A DNA stretch of 64,000 bases from Streptomyces sp. NBC_00569 (GCF_036345255.1 NZ_CP107783.1:10223001-10287000); one strand, 5' to 3'; positions 17,135 to 27,381 are shown, counted from the stretch's first letter. The notes: generated from the letters alone by a model not told the origin. Numbers and translations are program-made.

Positions 17135-20100
17135 ATGCGCCTGCACACCCTGCACCTGCAGGCCTTCGGCCCGTTCGCCGACCGGCACACCGTCGACTTC
17201 GACTCCCTGTCCGTCGACGGACTCTTCCTCCTGCACGGCGACACCGGCGCCGGGAAGAGCACCGTGTTCGCCGCGATCTGCTTCGCCCTCTACGGCAAGC
17301 CGCCCGGCGACCGCAACCAGCGGCTACGCAGCGACCACGCCCCAGCCGACCTGCTGACCGAGGTGACCTTGGAGGCCACCCTCGCCGGCAAACGCCTGCG
17401 CATCCGCCGCGTCCCCGCCCAGCACAGGCCCAAGAAGTACGGGGAAGGCACCACCCTGCAGAAGGCCGAGACACACCTGAGCGAATGGGCCCAGGAAACC
17501 GGGACGCCGGGCCGCTGGGAGCCGGTCAGCAAGTCCCACCAGGAAGCCGCAGACGAGATCGAACTCCTGCTGGGCATGAGCCGCCAGCAGTTCTGCCAGG
17601 TCGTCCTGCTGCCCCAGAACGAGTTCACGAAGTTCCTGCGCGCCGACGCCTTGGACCGCAAGGACCTGCTCGGCAGGCTGTTCGGCACCGGCCGCTTCGC
17701 CTCCATCGAGGAGTGGCTGGCCAGCCGCAAAACGACCGTCGCCAAGACCCGCGACGAGGCCCGCGCCGACGTCCTACGGCTGGCCGAACGCATCCAGCAG
17801 GCCGCCGGCGACAGCCTCGACCCCGCCCAGGGCGCCCCGCAGGCCGACAACCCCACCACACTGACCGAACCAGCCCGCACCTGGGCCACCGCCCTGCACA
17901 CCGCGGCAGCCCAGCACGAACACACCACAGCCGCCGCCGCCGAAAACGCCCACAGGGAACTGACCGCCTTCCGCGACCAGGAACGCGCCGTACGCGAACT
18001 CGCCGACCGCCAGGACACCCAGCGCACAGCCCGCCAAGGGCTCGACCTGCTCGACGAACAAGCCGACCAGCACAACAAGCAGACCCAACGGCGCCAACAC
18101 GCCCTGACCGCACAGAAGCTGGCCCCCCTGCTGCACGCAGCAGCCACCGCCGCAACCCAGCACATTCGTGCCCAGGACGACGAGAACGCAGCCCGCACCC
18201 TCCTGCTCCCCGAATACCGGGCCCTCGACGCCCAGCAGCTCACCGACACCGGGCAGCGCCTGCGCGCGGACATCGGAGCGCTGCGCGCGCTGCTGCCCGA
18301 TGAGACCACCTTCCAGCAGCAGGTAGCCGATCTGCAGAAGCTGGACACAGAACGCCGGCAACTCCAGGACGACCTGAACGACGCCGAAGCCTGGCTGCAG
18401 GACGCCCCCGCACGTCGCAGCGATCTCCTCACCCGCCTGGAGACAGCCCGCATCGCGCAGGAGGAGGCGCGCGGACTCTCCACCGACCTCAACGCGCTCA
18501 CGGCCCGACTTCAGGCGGCCAGCCACCGTGACTCCTGCGAGATGGAGGTCCGCCGTACCGAAGCGACCCTGGACAAGGCACGATCGGACACCGACGAAGC
18601 CGGCCGGACCTTCCTCGACATCCGGCGCCGCCGCACCGACGGCATGGCCGCCGAACTCGCCGGCCAGCTCACCGACGGCGAACCCTGCCCGGTCTGCGGC
18701 TCACCCACCCATCCCGCCCCCGCAGCCCCCCACTCCGACCAGCCCACGGCCGCCGACGAACAGGCTGCCGAAGACCACTACACCCGCGCCCAGGAACACC
18801 AAAAGACCATCACGGCGACGCTGCGCCAGCTCGCTGAAAAAGCAGCCACCGCCCGCGGCCAGGCCGGCGGGGACACGCCCGTGGCCGACCTGGCAGCTGA
18901 CCACGAGGATCTGAAGAACCGTCTCAACGACGCCCTCGCCCGCGCGGCCGACACCAGAGTGGCCGACGAACAACTCCAGGCCCTGGAACGCGAGTCCACC
19001 CAAAGAGACCGCGCCCGCACCGACGCCGCCACTCGGCTGGCTGCCGCCAACACCGCCTACGACAGCCTCGACACCCAGCGCCACGACCTCGACCAGCGGC
19101 TGGCCACGGCCCGCGCCGACGCCCCCACCCTCACCGACCGCATCACCCAGCTCACCCAGGCCGCCGACGCCCTCGAGACCGCCGCTGCCGGCGCCACGGC
19201 CACCACCCGCACCGGTAAAGACCACCACCAAGCCCACGACCGAGCGACCGAAGCCGCCCACGCAGCCGGCTTCGCCTCCCTCGACGCAGCCGCACAAGCC
19301 CTGCTGCCCGACGACGAACTCCACGCCCTCGAGGACGAGATCACCCGGTGGCAGCAGGAGCGCGCCGTCCTGACCGTCCGCCTCGAAGAGCCCGACCTCC
19401 AAGCAGCAGCAGCCCAGCCGCCTGCCGACATCGAGGAAGCCTCCGCGCAACTCGACGCCGCCACCTCCCGCCACACCCGCGCCGCAGCCCTGGCCGGACA
19501 AGCCGCCGACCGCACCCGCGCCCTCGCCGACCTGGACACGCAACTCGACACCCACATCCGGCGCCTACAACCCCTCGAGCACGCCTACCGCACCGTCGAC
19601 CACCTCCACAGCTTGCTCAACGGCACCTCACCCAGCAACCAACTGCGCATGCAGCTGGAGGCCTACGTCCTGGCCGCCCGCCTCGAAGATGTCGTGGCCG
19701 CCGCCAACACCCGCCTGCTCCACATGTCCGACCACCGCTACACCCTCGCCCACTCCGACGCCAGGGCCGCCCGAGGAGCCCGCTCCGGCCTGGGCCTGAA
19801 GATCCTCGACGCCTGGACCGGCCAGGAACGCGACACCGACACCCTCTCCGGCGGCGAATCCTTCTTCGCTTCCCTGGCCCTCGCCCTGGGCCTGGCCGAC
19901 ATCGTCACCGCAGAATCCGGCGGCCGCGCCCTGGACACCCTCTTCATCGACGAAGGCTTTGGCACCCTGGACGAAGACACTCTCCACCAGGTCCTCGACG
20001 TCTTGGACTCCCTGCGCGCCCACGACCGCACTGTGGGGGTCATCAGCCACGTCCCTGAACTGCGCCGCCGTATCACCCACCGTCTCCACGTCCGCAAAGA

Positions 20101-20146
20101 CCGCACCGGATCGACTTTCGCCCACCTGACGGCAGCAGCCGAATGA
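17135..20146 (+). CDS. sbcC: Nuclease SbcCD subunit C (Rad50-type ATPase)
   Basis: This 1003-residue SMC-like ATPase drives the SbcD nuclease. Walker A is GDTGAGKST (about residues 35-43) and a Q-loop region has QFCQVVLLPQNEF. Long coiled coils flank the zinc hook CPVCG (about 518), where two molecules join through one metal ion. The signature motif LSGGESFFASLAL (about 903) and Walker B DTLFIDEGFGTLDE (about 934) follow. The coil regions are rich in Ala, Glu, Asp and Arg, typical for actinomycetes. The gene follows sbcD by one base. All functional motifs are intact. Confidence 0.95.
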   Translation: MRLHTLHLQAFGPFADRHTVDFDSLSVDGLFLLHGDTGAGKSTVFAAICFALYGKPPGDRNQRLRSDHAPADLLTEVTLEATLAGKRLRIRRVPAQHRPKKYGEGTTLQKAETHLSEWAQETGTPGRWEPVSKSHQEAADEIELLLGMSRQQFCQVVLLPQNEFTKFLRADALDRKDLLGRLFGTGRFASIEEWLASRKTTVAKTRDEARADVLRLAERIQQAAGDSLDPAQGAPQADNPTTLTEPARTWATALHTAAAQHEHTTAAAAENAHRELTAFRDQERAVRELADRQDTQRTARQGLDLLDEQADQHNKQTQRRQHALTAQKLAPLLHAAATAATQHIRAQDDENAARTLLLPEYRALDAQQLTDTGQRLRADIGALRALLPDETTFQQQVADLQKLDTERRQLQDDLNDAEAWLQDAPARRSDLLTRLETARIAQEEARGLSTDLNALTARLQAASHRDSCEMEVRRTEATLDKARSDTDEAGRTFLDIRRRRTDGMAAELAGQLTDGEPCPVCGSPTHPAPAAPHSDQPTAADEQAAEDHYTRAQEHQKTITATLRQLAEKAATARGQAGGDTPVADLAADHEDLKNRLNDALARAADTRVADEQLQALERESTQRDRARTDAATRLAAANTAYDSLDTQRHDLDQRLATARADAPTLTDRITQLTQAADALETAAAGATATTRTGKDHHQAHDRATEAAHAAGFASLDAAAQALLPDDELHALEDEITRWQQERAVLTVRLEEPDLQAAAAQPPADIEEASAQLDAATSRHTRAAALAGQAADRTRALADLDTQLDTHIRRLQPLEHAYRTVDHLHSLLNGTSPSNQLRMQLEAYVLAARLEDVVAAANTRLLHMSDHRYTLAHSDARAARGARSGLGLKILDAWTGQERDTDTLSGGESFFASLALALGLADIVTAESGGRALDTLFIDEGFGTLDEDTLHQVLDVLDSLRAHDRTVGVISHVPELRRRITHRLHVRKDRTGSTFAHLTAAAE

Positions 20147-20365
20147 CAGCGAAGAAGCTCGGACCGGCAGCGGCAGCGCCTGCGAGTGGCCGCCGGGGGC
20201 GCCGGACCGACCGGGAAGACGACGCGGACGTTCGCCACCGCCGACGGCCCCCTCGGGCCGTTACACCGAGGCGCACCGATCGGGGGCCAGTGTTGGAGAA
20301 CTCACCCTCGTGATAGCGCCTGGACCGAGAGGATGACAGTGGTACGCGATACAGGAGCGGGGACC

Positions 20366-21106
20366 ATGGACAGGGTTCAAAACGAGGTCCCGGCGATCAG
20401 TCTGTCCAAGATGCAGGCGCAGGCCCCGGATTTGTTGAGCCTTTACAAGGCGGCGGGGTCCCGCGTGCGCGCGCACGGTCTCGAGGGGGTGCGTGCTGCC
20501 GTGTATCTCGTGCTGGACCGCTCGGGGTCGATGCGGCCCTATTACAAGGACGGCACCATGCAGCATTTCGGTGAGCAGGTCCTCTCCTTGTCCGCTCACC
20601 TCGATGACGACGGCACGGTGCCGGTGGTGTTCTTCTCCACCGATGTCGACGGATCCACCGACCTCACGCTCGGAGGCCATCGTGGCCGTATCAACAAGCT
20701 GCACGAGAACCTCGGTCACATGGGCCGAACGAACTACCACTGGGCCATGGACGCTGTCATCGACCACTACCTGGCTTCCGGCAGTCAGGCCCCGGCCCTG
20801 GTGATCTTCCAGACCGACGGCGGGCCCACCAGCAAGTTCGCCGCCGAACGGTACCTGTGCAAAGCGGCCCGCCTGCCGCTGTTCTGGCAGTTCATCGGGT
20901 TCGGCGACCCCGACGACAACGAGTTCACTTTTCTTCGCCGTCTCGACGACCTGGCCGTGCCCCGACACCGCATCGTCGACAACGCAGGCTACTTCCCTGC
21001 AGGCCGTGATCCGCGCACCGTAGGCGACGATCTCCTCTACGACCGGCTCCTCCAAGAGTTCCCCAGCTGGCTCGCATCGGCCCGCACCGCTCAGGTCCTG
21101 CAGTGA
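20366..21106 (+). CDS. vWA-domain protein, TerF-like
   Basis: The 246-residue protein has a von Willebrand A domain with a complete MIDAS start, VLDRSGSMRPYYKDG (DxSxS, about residue 50), a threonine in GRTNYHWAMD and the aspartate in IFQTDGGPT. It resembles the vWA domain at the C-terminus of TerF and other Ter-linked proteins. ATG 20366 has AGGAGCGGGG upstream and gives MDRVQNEVPAISLSK, the usual start; an ATG at 20333 is weaker. Ter systems join vWA and TerD proteins into metal- and stress-sensing membrane-associated complexes. A TerD-domain gene lies 670 bases downstream on the same strand. Confidence 0.85.
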   Translation: MDRVQNEVPAISLSKMQAQAPDLLSLYKAAGSRVRAHGLEGVRAAVYLVLDRSGSMRPYYKDGTMQHFGEQVLSLSAHLDDDGTVPVVFFSTDVDGSTDLTLGGHRGRINKLHENLGHMGRTNYHWAMDAVIDHYLASGSQAPALVIFQTDGGPTSKFAAERYLCKAARLPLFWQFIGFGDPDDNEFTFLRRLDDLAVPRHRIVDNAGYFPAGRDPRTVGDDLLYDRLLQEFPSWLASARTAQVLQ

Positions 21107-21775
21107 GCGCCGGCGGACCCAACCGGATAGACAGAACCCAACCGGATAGACAGAACCCAACGCGCAGCGCCCGCAGAGCAGTTGCGGTCCACTTCGGCTG
21201 ACCCCTCGGATCATCGCGGCCGGGGGATTCTGAGCCGTGGCCCAGGCCACCCTGGACGCCGCGACCACCGAACGAACGCTGCTGCTCGCCGAGGTCTACC
21301 GGCGTGGCCGGGTCGGCGCGTACGCGCCCGTCAGCCAGGGATTCGACCGTCTGCTGGCCACCACCCTGGACGCAGCGCCGGCTGACAGAGCGAGCCCCGA
21401 AGACAGTCTGCCGCTGGACCGCCAGGGTTTCGATGCCGGAGCGCAGTGCGCGGGCGGCGCGCTCCTTGGCGGCGGTGAGCTCTGCGCACCAGCTGCGCGA
21501 AATGGGGGTGCAGCACGTCGAGTTCGCCACGACGCTGCTTCATGGAGCAAGCTGGTGCCAAGTAACGCCGGAGATGGGATACGCCTCATCAGAGGTGATG
21601 AGGCTGCCCAGTCGGTGGGTAGGCCGACGACTCAACGCCGCAGCCAGGCCCCCTGAGATGACTGCAGTTTCTACTCCCCACCTGGATGACGAACTTTCCA
21701 GGGGCGGATGAGCCTCGCACGCACTCCCGAGGTCTTTGCTAGTGCCACACTGTCCTTCCGGGAAAGGGGTGGGCC
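21107..21775. other. Intergenic region with possible gene debris
   Basis: A plus-strand frame from 21237 starts VAQATLDAATTERTLLLAEV and looks gene-like for about 50 codons, then loses coding character. Neither strand gives a complete gene. This may be transposase or gene debris. Confidence 0.3.
21118..21161 (+). repeat. Tandem 19-base direct repeat
   Basis: CCCAACCGGATAGACAGAA is present twice in exact tandem (21118-21136 and 21137-21155), followed by CCCAACG as a partial third copy, just after the vWA gene. Confidence 0.8.
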
Positions 21776-23620
21776 ATGGGATTCGGGTTCCGTGTCGGTG
21801 TGCCTGGGCTGAGTGTGCGCGTCTCGACACGCGGTGTGCGAACGTCCGTCGGTCCACGTGCGGCGCGGCTCAGTGTGGGCAGCGGCGGCGCGCGGGTGTC
21901 GACGGGACTCGGCCCCTTCTACGCGTCGAGTTCCCTCAGCGGCAGTCGCCGTCGTACCAGCACACGTCGTACCACGCAGACTCGGTCGGTCGCCCCTTCG
22001 GCCAGCCAGCTTGAGCGAGCGCGCCGTCAAGCGGAACGAGCACAGCAGGAGGCGGAACGCGACGCCGCCATCGCTCAACTGCAAGAACTCAAGCGGCAGA
22101 TGACCAGCGTCCACCTGCAGACCTTCACTGCTGCGCAACCGCCCCTACTTCCAGCAGCTCCGCAACTTGGCCTGCCATGGGCACTCGCCGAAGCTCAAAG
22201 CTTTCACCTGCAAGGAGTGGGCCGACTCGCACGAGCCGAGCGAGCCGGCGCCAAACAGCGCGCACAACAGGACGCGCCCGCATACCTGGCAGCAGAGACA
22301 GCACGTCTGCACGCCGTTCGTGAACAGATGGTCACCGAGGCCGGACAGTGGTGGCACGCGCTGCTCGCCAACGACGAGGCCACCGTCTGCGAGGCAGTGA
22401 ACACCGCATTCTCCGACAACCCGGCCGCCGGCTGCGCAGTCGGCGTGGACGGCTCGGTCCTGTCCGTCGTTATGCGGCAACAGGATCTCGACACGCTGCC
22501 CACCCAGACCGCGGGCCTGACCCCCAGCGGCCGCCCCACCCTGAAGAACCTCACCAAACGCGACCGAACTCTGTGGTGGTTGACAGCCATGGGCTCCAAC
22601 ATCGTCGCCACTCTCAAGGAGGGCTTCGCAACCGCACCCGGCATCGAAGCCATCGACCTGGCCGTCATGACTCGCCTTCCCGACACCCAGCGACTCGGCT
22701 TCGTCGCCTATGGCCGCTGGACACGGCGCGCGATCGAGTCCACACCCTGGCGGGAACCTGAGGACGCCCTGCGGTTCCTGGACATCGGGCAGGACACCGC
22801 CTGTTCCGTCACCACCACCGCCTCCGGCAATCTGTCCAGCACGCTCAAGCCGCTGGACACCACCCGCGTAGGCGGTCTGCAAGCTCTGCTGGACGGCGCC
22901 CAAGACGACTCCGCCTCCGGCGAACCCTCCCTCGCCGACCTGGACATCGCCCTTGGTGCCAACCCGCCTCCCGACCCCGGAGCCGCGCTGGGCGATCCGT
23001 ACCGGATCAGAGCGTTCGCCGAGTGGAAGCAACAGACCCTCTCACCGCCACACCCCGCACCCATTGCCCCTCCGCCCACGTCTGCGGCACTCATCCCGGG
23101 CCAGACCATCGTCCTACCCGAGGAAGCCTGGCAGGGACTTCGCGTCTCCTTCACCTTCGCCGGCGCAGACGCAGACCTCACCCTGTTCTTGCTCGGAACC
23201 GACGGCCGTGTCTGCGGTGACGAAGACTTCGTCTTCTACAACCAACCCTCCGCCGCCGACGGAGGCGCGCGCCTCCTCGGAAAACAACAGGAGGGACCAC
23301 GCACAGTGGAACGCGCCACCGTCCACCTTTCCGCCCTGCCCGACCGGGTGCACCGGGTCGCCGTCGCCATCAACATGGATGTCGACACCGGACTGACCTG
23401 CGGCTCCCTCACTCACGCAAGGTTGGACCTGGACTGCGTGAACAGCAGCGCCTGGACATTCACGCCTCCCGCCGACCCTTCCATCCGGGCCATGGTCATC
23501 ACCGAGCTCTATCGGCACAGTGTCGACGGCAACCCCGTGTGGAAACTTCGGGCCCTGGGCCAGGGCTGGGCGGATGGCCTCGACGGCCTCGCTCGCGCCT
23601 GCGGAGTCGCCATCGAATAG
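21776..23620 (+). CDS. DUF4236 - coiled coil - TerD fusion protein
   Basis: The 614-residue protein begins with a DUF4236 domain (MGFGFRVGVPGLSVRVSTRG ... SVGPRAARLSVGSGGARV), continues with a charged helix (RQAERAQQEAERDAAIAQLQ) and a long unassigned middle, and ends in a TerD domain. TerD hallmarks are the acidic calcium-binding segments GADADLTLFLLGTDG and GDEDFVFYN, followed by HLSALP and the closing TELYRHSVDGNPVWKLRALG. TerD proteins bind calcium and belong to the tellurite, phage and colicin resistance complex. With the vWA gene upstream this suggests a minimal Ter-type stress or defence unit. Full-length frame with clean start and stop. Confidence 0.85.
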   Translation: MGFGFRVGVPGLSVRVSTRGVRTSVGPRAARLSVGSGGARVSTGLGPFYASSSLSGSRRRTSTRRTTQTRSVAPSASQLERARRQAERAQQEAERDAAIAQLQELKRQMTSVHLQTFTAAQPPLLPAAPQLGLPWALAEAQSFHLQGVGRLARAERAGAKQRAQQDAPAYLAAETARLHAVREQMVTEAGQWWHALLANDEATVCEAVNTAFSDNPAAGCAVGVDGSVLSVVMRQQDLDTLPTQTAGLTPSGRPTLKNLTKRDRTLWWLTAMGSNIVATLKEGFATAPGIEAIDLAVMTRLPDTQRLGFVAYGRWTRRAIESTPWREPEDALRFLDIGQDTACSVTTTASGNLSSTLKPLDTTRVGGLQALLDGAQDDSASGEPSLADLDIALGANPPPDPGAALGDPYRIRAFAEWKQQTLSPPHPAPIAPPPTSAALIPGQTIVLPEEAWQGLRVSFTFAGADADLTLFLLGTDGRVCGDEDFVFYNQPSAADGGARLLGKQQEGPRTVERATVHLSALPDRVHRVAVAINMDVDTGLTCGSLTHARLDLDCVNSSAWTFTPPADPSIRAMVITELYRHSVDGNPVWKLRALGQGWADGLDGLARACGVAIE

Positions 23621-24037
23621 TCAGGCAGCGAACACGAGGGCCGATGCTAGAAACCTCTCTCCGAAGCACCTGCGCAGTGGCCAGATCAGCATGATCCGGA
23701 GTGTCGGCGAGGTCCGGCCAGGCGGCCGCGCCGGTGTAGTCGAGTAGGCCGGCGAGCGCGTCCTCGGCCCATGCGCGCAGACTGTGCCGGAAGCTCTTGG
23801 TATCGCAGACGTGATTGCCGCCTCGGGGCTCGCCCTGGCCGGTCGAGTGGCCGTTCCCAGCCGCTATGGGGCAGTAAGAGTGGGCGTTACGGCTGAGGAG
23901 CGCGCGGACATCGAGGGCCTGAGGTTCAACCCCGGCATACGCGAGGGATTTGGGCGTCGTTGAGAGGCTCCCTGCCGCACGTCAACAATGAAACAACAAT
24001 CTGTTGTTTCGTTGCATAGCTGCGGTAGGGTGACCGT
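23621..24037. other. Intergenic; possible minus-strand gene remnant
   Basis: On the minus strand a frame at about 23880-23660 has good codon usage (SFRHSLRAWAEDALAGLLDY) but no start codon. It may be the remains of a gene. The end near 24000 is less GC-rich and holds the promoter region of the following HTH gene. Confidence 0.3.
23991..24009. promoter_or_regulatory. Candidate operator palindrome
   Basis: AAACAACA-ATC-TGTTGTTT is a perfect inverted repeat, extended by G and C on its flanks, 29 bases before the ATG of the HTH protein gene in an unusually A/T-rich patch. It may be the binding site of that protein. Confidence 0.5.
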
Positions 24038-24424
24038 ATGGCACGTGACGCTCAGGACAAGGCCCGTCGGCGGCTGTCCGCCTTCACGGAGGACTCCACC
24101 ACTCATGGGGCCCCGGCGCGCCAGTTGGAGCAGGACGCCGCCTGCCTGGGGCGGCTGCTGGCGGCTGCCGCCGACCATCAGCAAAGCGACGGACAGCAAC
24201 CGGATGTGGCGCCAGGGGACATTGCTGCGGCGCTCGGTCTGTTCGAGGACATGCGTCTGTCGCTGGACCGGCTGGAGACTCAGGTGGTCATCGAGGCCAG
24301 GCGTCGGGGCATGGAATGGCGGGAGATCGCCGGGCACCAGGGCCTGAACTCCTCGCAGGCCGCCTCGCAGCGCTATCAGCGGCTGATGACCCGGCTCGAA
24401 GAGATCCGTCAGGGTGTCAGGTAG
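24038..24424 (+). CDS. Small HTH-like DNA-binding protein upstream of tap
   Basis: The 128-residue protein has a C-terminal helix-turn-helix pattern, GLFEDMRLSLDRLETQVVIE then ARRRGMEWREIAGHQGLNSS and QAASQRYQRL, of a type often found in Streptomyces proteins of unknown role. The N-terminal half is charged and helical. The gene ends 17 bases before tap and lies on the same strand, so the three genes HTH-tap-tpg probably form one transcription unit. A palindrome upstream could be its autoregulatory site. I infer a regulatory role; nothing in the sequence proves it. Confidence 0.6.
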   Translation: MARDAQDKARRRLSAFTEDSTTHGAPARQLEQDAACLGRLLAAAADHQQSDGQQPDVAPGDIAAALGLFEDMRLSLDRLETQVVIEARRRGMEWREIAGHQGLNSSQAASQRYQRLMTRLEEIRQGVR

Positions 24425-24441
24425 GAGAAGAGGACATACAG

Positions 24442-26660
24442 ATGACGGATCAGCCCGCTGAACTCCTCGCCGCCGTCGACTCGCTGCTTGCTGCCGTCGA
24501 TGACGGCACCGTGCTGCCCGCGCCCGCCGAACGGGTTCGGTTGCGCGAGGCCGCTGGGCTGACCGAGGCTGCTGTTGCCCAGGCACTCGGGGTCCGCGTG
24601 CCGAGCATTCAGGCCTGGGAGGCGGGCCGTGCCGAGCCGAAGGGGGAGCGCCTTCAGGCCTACCGCAGGCTGCTCGAGGGCCTCGCCACCGCTATCCCGC
24701 GCCACGGCTCGAGAGCCCTGTTGCCACGGTGGACGAGCCGGCCCCGCCACCAGCAGGCCCGGCACCCGCGGCTGAGGCCCTGACTGCGTCCGAGACCACC
24801 CCGGCCGCCCCGGCTCTCGTCACTGCTGCTGCGGTGGCCTCCTCGCGTCCGGCGCGCACCGCCAGGCCGTCGTCGCCGTCGCGCCGCCCGGGCGCGAGGA
24901 AGGCCGCTGCGGCCGGCACCCCGGCGGGCGTCGATCCGCGGTTCGAGAACGGTCCGCTCGCGGTCGTAGATGTCGAGGACGGCCAGGTGCTGGCGTACTG
25001 CGTCGGCGGCCTGGTCCTGGACGTGCCCGCGAAGTCCCTTGCGGCCTTGGTCGAGTGGACGCTGAAGGAGGCGAGGCTCGGTCAGCCGAAGCTCGCCGGG
25101 CCGGGTAAGGACGCCGACCCGCTGATCGTGCTCACCGAAGCTGCGCTCGAGCGCTACGGGCTGCCGGCCCGACTTGCCGATGAGGAGCGCCTGGCCGGGC
25201 GCCTGCCCGAGGGGCACAAGGTCGCCAAGCAACTGGCCCGTCAAGAATGGAAGTTGACCAAGCGCGGCTTCGGGCCGTGGGCGCGGATCTACCGCCCCGC
25301 TCAGGGTTCGGAGCGGGCCTGCGTGCAGCTGTGCATCCCGTCGTAGGATGCGCTCGACACCCGGCACTGGGCCCATGCCGCCCAGCTTCCGCCGGCGGAG
25401 CTCGCGCGGCTCCTGGGCGTGTACGCATCCCGGGTGATGACGCCGCGCGGCTCAACCGCCGTGACCGGCCTGGAGCTGATGACCGCGCTGCATCCGGCGA
25501 CCCGGGCCTCCGAGCCGGACGCCGACGGCAAGCGGCACTCGCAGTACAACCCCGGCTCCCTCGGCAAAGACCCGGTGGACTGCGCACCGTGCGAGGCCCC
25601 CGATGGCCACCCGCTGCTCAAGGACCTGCCGCGCTTCCACATGCGCGGCCCCGGCGAGAAGCTGTTCGAGGAGGCGTACGACTGGGCGCGGCCGATGACC
25701 GATGCCGAGTGCACCCTGCGCCACCTGGTCGGCGTCGACGTGAACATGGCCTTCGCGGCGGGCGCCAACGGGCTCCCCGTCGGCCTGGGAGCCCCGACGC
25801 ACGTCACGAACCCGGTCTTCGACCCGAAACTGCCCGGCAGTTGGCTGGTGGACCTCAGCCACGTCGACCTGTCAAAGGTGAAGGCCGGCAAGGAGTGGGT
25901 GGAGCTGGACGGCAGCCTGCTGCCCTCCCCGTTCACTCCGCAGGGCGAACGACCTGAGGGCCCGGCCTGGTACGCGACGCCGACTGTCGCCTACGCCCAG
26001 GAGCTGGGCTACGAGGTGCAGCCGACCGAGGCGTGGGTGCGCCGTGAGAACGGCCGCTACCTGGACGGCTGGTACAACCGGCTGCGCGACGCCTACCTCG
26101 CCACGATGGCCGACCTCGGCGTCGACGCCGACCTATCGCCGGCCGACTTCCTGGCGGCGATGGACGGCTACAAGGACCGTGACCCGGAGCTCGCGATCGT
26201 CGTCTCAGCGGTCAAGGCCACAGTGAAGGGCGGCCTCGGAAAACTGCGTGAACGCCCGAGAGGCGAGGGATGGCGGCCCGGCGAGCCATGGCGCGCCCTG
26301 TCCCGCCCAACATGGCGGCCGGACATCCGCGCGGCGGTCATCTCCCGCACCCGGATCAACCTCCACCGCAAGATCATCAAGCACGCCGCGTTTACCGGGC
26401 AGTACCCGGTCGCGATCCTGTCCGACTGCGTCGTCTACGCGGCCAGCGGGCCCTCGCCGCTGGACTTCCTGCCCTACCGGGACGGCAAGTCGCTGCCCGG
26501 CGGCTTCAAACTCGGCATCAACCCCGGCCTGGTCAAGCACGAGGGCACCCAGTCCGTCCTGTGGGGCGAGGAAGTCCGCGATCGGTTCCACGCCCCGGAG
26601 CTCAACTTGGCCCGGTACATCAAGGACGGCACCGTCACCGACGTCGACAACGGCGAGTAG
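24442..26660 (+). pseudogene. tap: Telomere-associated protein Tap, frameshifted and with an amber codon
   Basis: Tap binds the 3' overhang of replicating Streptomyces telomeres and recruits the terminal protein Tpg. The N-terminus has the XRE-type HTH (RLREAAGLTEAAVAQALGV, then IQAWEAGRAEPKGERLQAYR). Later segments match Tap throughout: KLTKRGFGPWARIYRP, MTPRGSTAVTGLELMTAL, VGVDVNMAFAAGANGLPVGL, RPTWRPDIRAAVIS and SDCVVYAASGPSPLDFLPY. Two lesions break it: a frame change near 24700-24730 in the linker after the HTH, and a TAG at 25344-25346 where relatives have Trp before DALD. The rest is open to the normal end. It is either a recent pseudogene or contains assembly errors. Confidence 0.85.
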
Positions 26661-26675
26661 GGGAGAGAGCAGGCG

Positions 26676-27236
26676 ATGGCCAAGGAGTTCGGGGACGGCC
26701 TGGACAAGGCAGTCCAGAAGGCGTTCACCCGGCCGGCGCCCAAGGCCGCGGGCCCGCAGATGCGGTACATGGTCAAGCAGTTGGGCGGCACGAAGGCGGT
26801 CGCCGAACTGCTCAGCATGTCCCAGCGGCAGGTGGAGCGATACGTGGCGGGCACAGCCAAGAAGCCGCGCACCAATCTCGCCGCCCGCCTGGAGCGCGAG
26901 GTGAAGAGGCGCTGGCAGCCGCAGATCCGGGCCAAGGCTAAGGCCAAGGCGGCGACCACCGGCGGCATCGTCATCGACACCCGCGCCCGCATGGGCTACA
27001 CCGCGCCGATCGGGTCCACGGACCAGGACCGCATCCGACACCTGACCGTCGCCCTGCCGCCCGTCTACGCCGCCCGCCTCTTCGACGCCCAAGAGCAGGG
27101 CGCCAGCGACGCCCGGCTCCAGGAGATCGCGGCCGAAGCCCTCAAGGACGTCTACTTCCAGGACGGCGGCCGCCGCGCCGGCAGCCTGGAAGAGGTCCGC
27201 TTCACGGACATCGAGCACCTCGAGTTCGACCTGTAG
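26676..27236 (+). CDS. tpg: Telomere terminal protein Tpg
   Basis: Tpg is covalently attached to the 5' ends of Streptomyces linear DNA and primes end patching. The 186-residue protein has the family layout: FGDGLDKAVQKAFTRPAPK at the N-terminus, an HTH (VAELLSMSQRQVERYVAGT, about 42-60), the conserved RRWQPQIRAKA and TTGGIVIDTRARMGYTAP, and the tail DVYFQDGGRRAGSLEEVRFT. The linking threonine in S. coelicolor Tpg is near position 114; here Ser114-Thr115 (GSTDQ) sits at that place and is the best candidate. The start ATG follows GGGGAGAGAG, 15 bases after the tap stop. Unlike tap it is intact. Confidence 0.92.
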   Translation: MAKEFGDGLDKAVQKAFTRPAPKAAGPQMRYMVKQLGGTKAVAELLSMSQRQVERYVAGTAKKPRTNLAARLEREVKRRWQPQIRAKAKAKAATTGGIVIDTRARMGYTAPIGSTDQDRIRHLTVALPPVYAARLFDAQEQGASDARLQEIAAEALKDVYFQDGGRRAGSLEEVRFTDIEHLEFDL

Positions 27237-27381
27237 ATCTCCCAGCAGCAAGGGCCCGAACCGCCTTCTTGTGACTGAGCACTTCACATGGCGGATGAGC
27301 GTGCGAGTCGGCGGACTGAGCGCCCGAGCGTGGGACACCTGGCGAGCCGAAGCGCGGTCACACCGTTGTCGAGCAGGGTTC

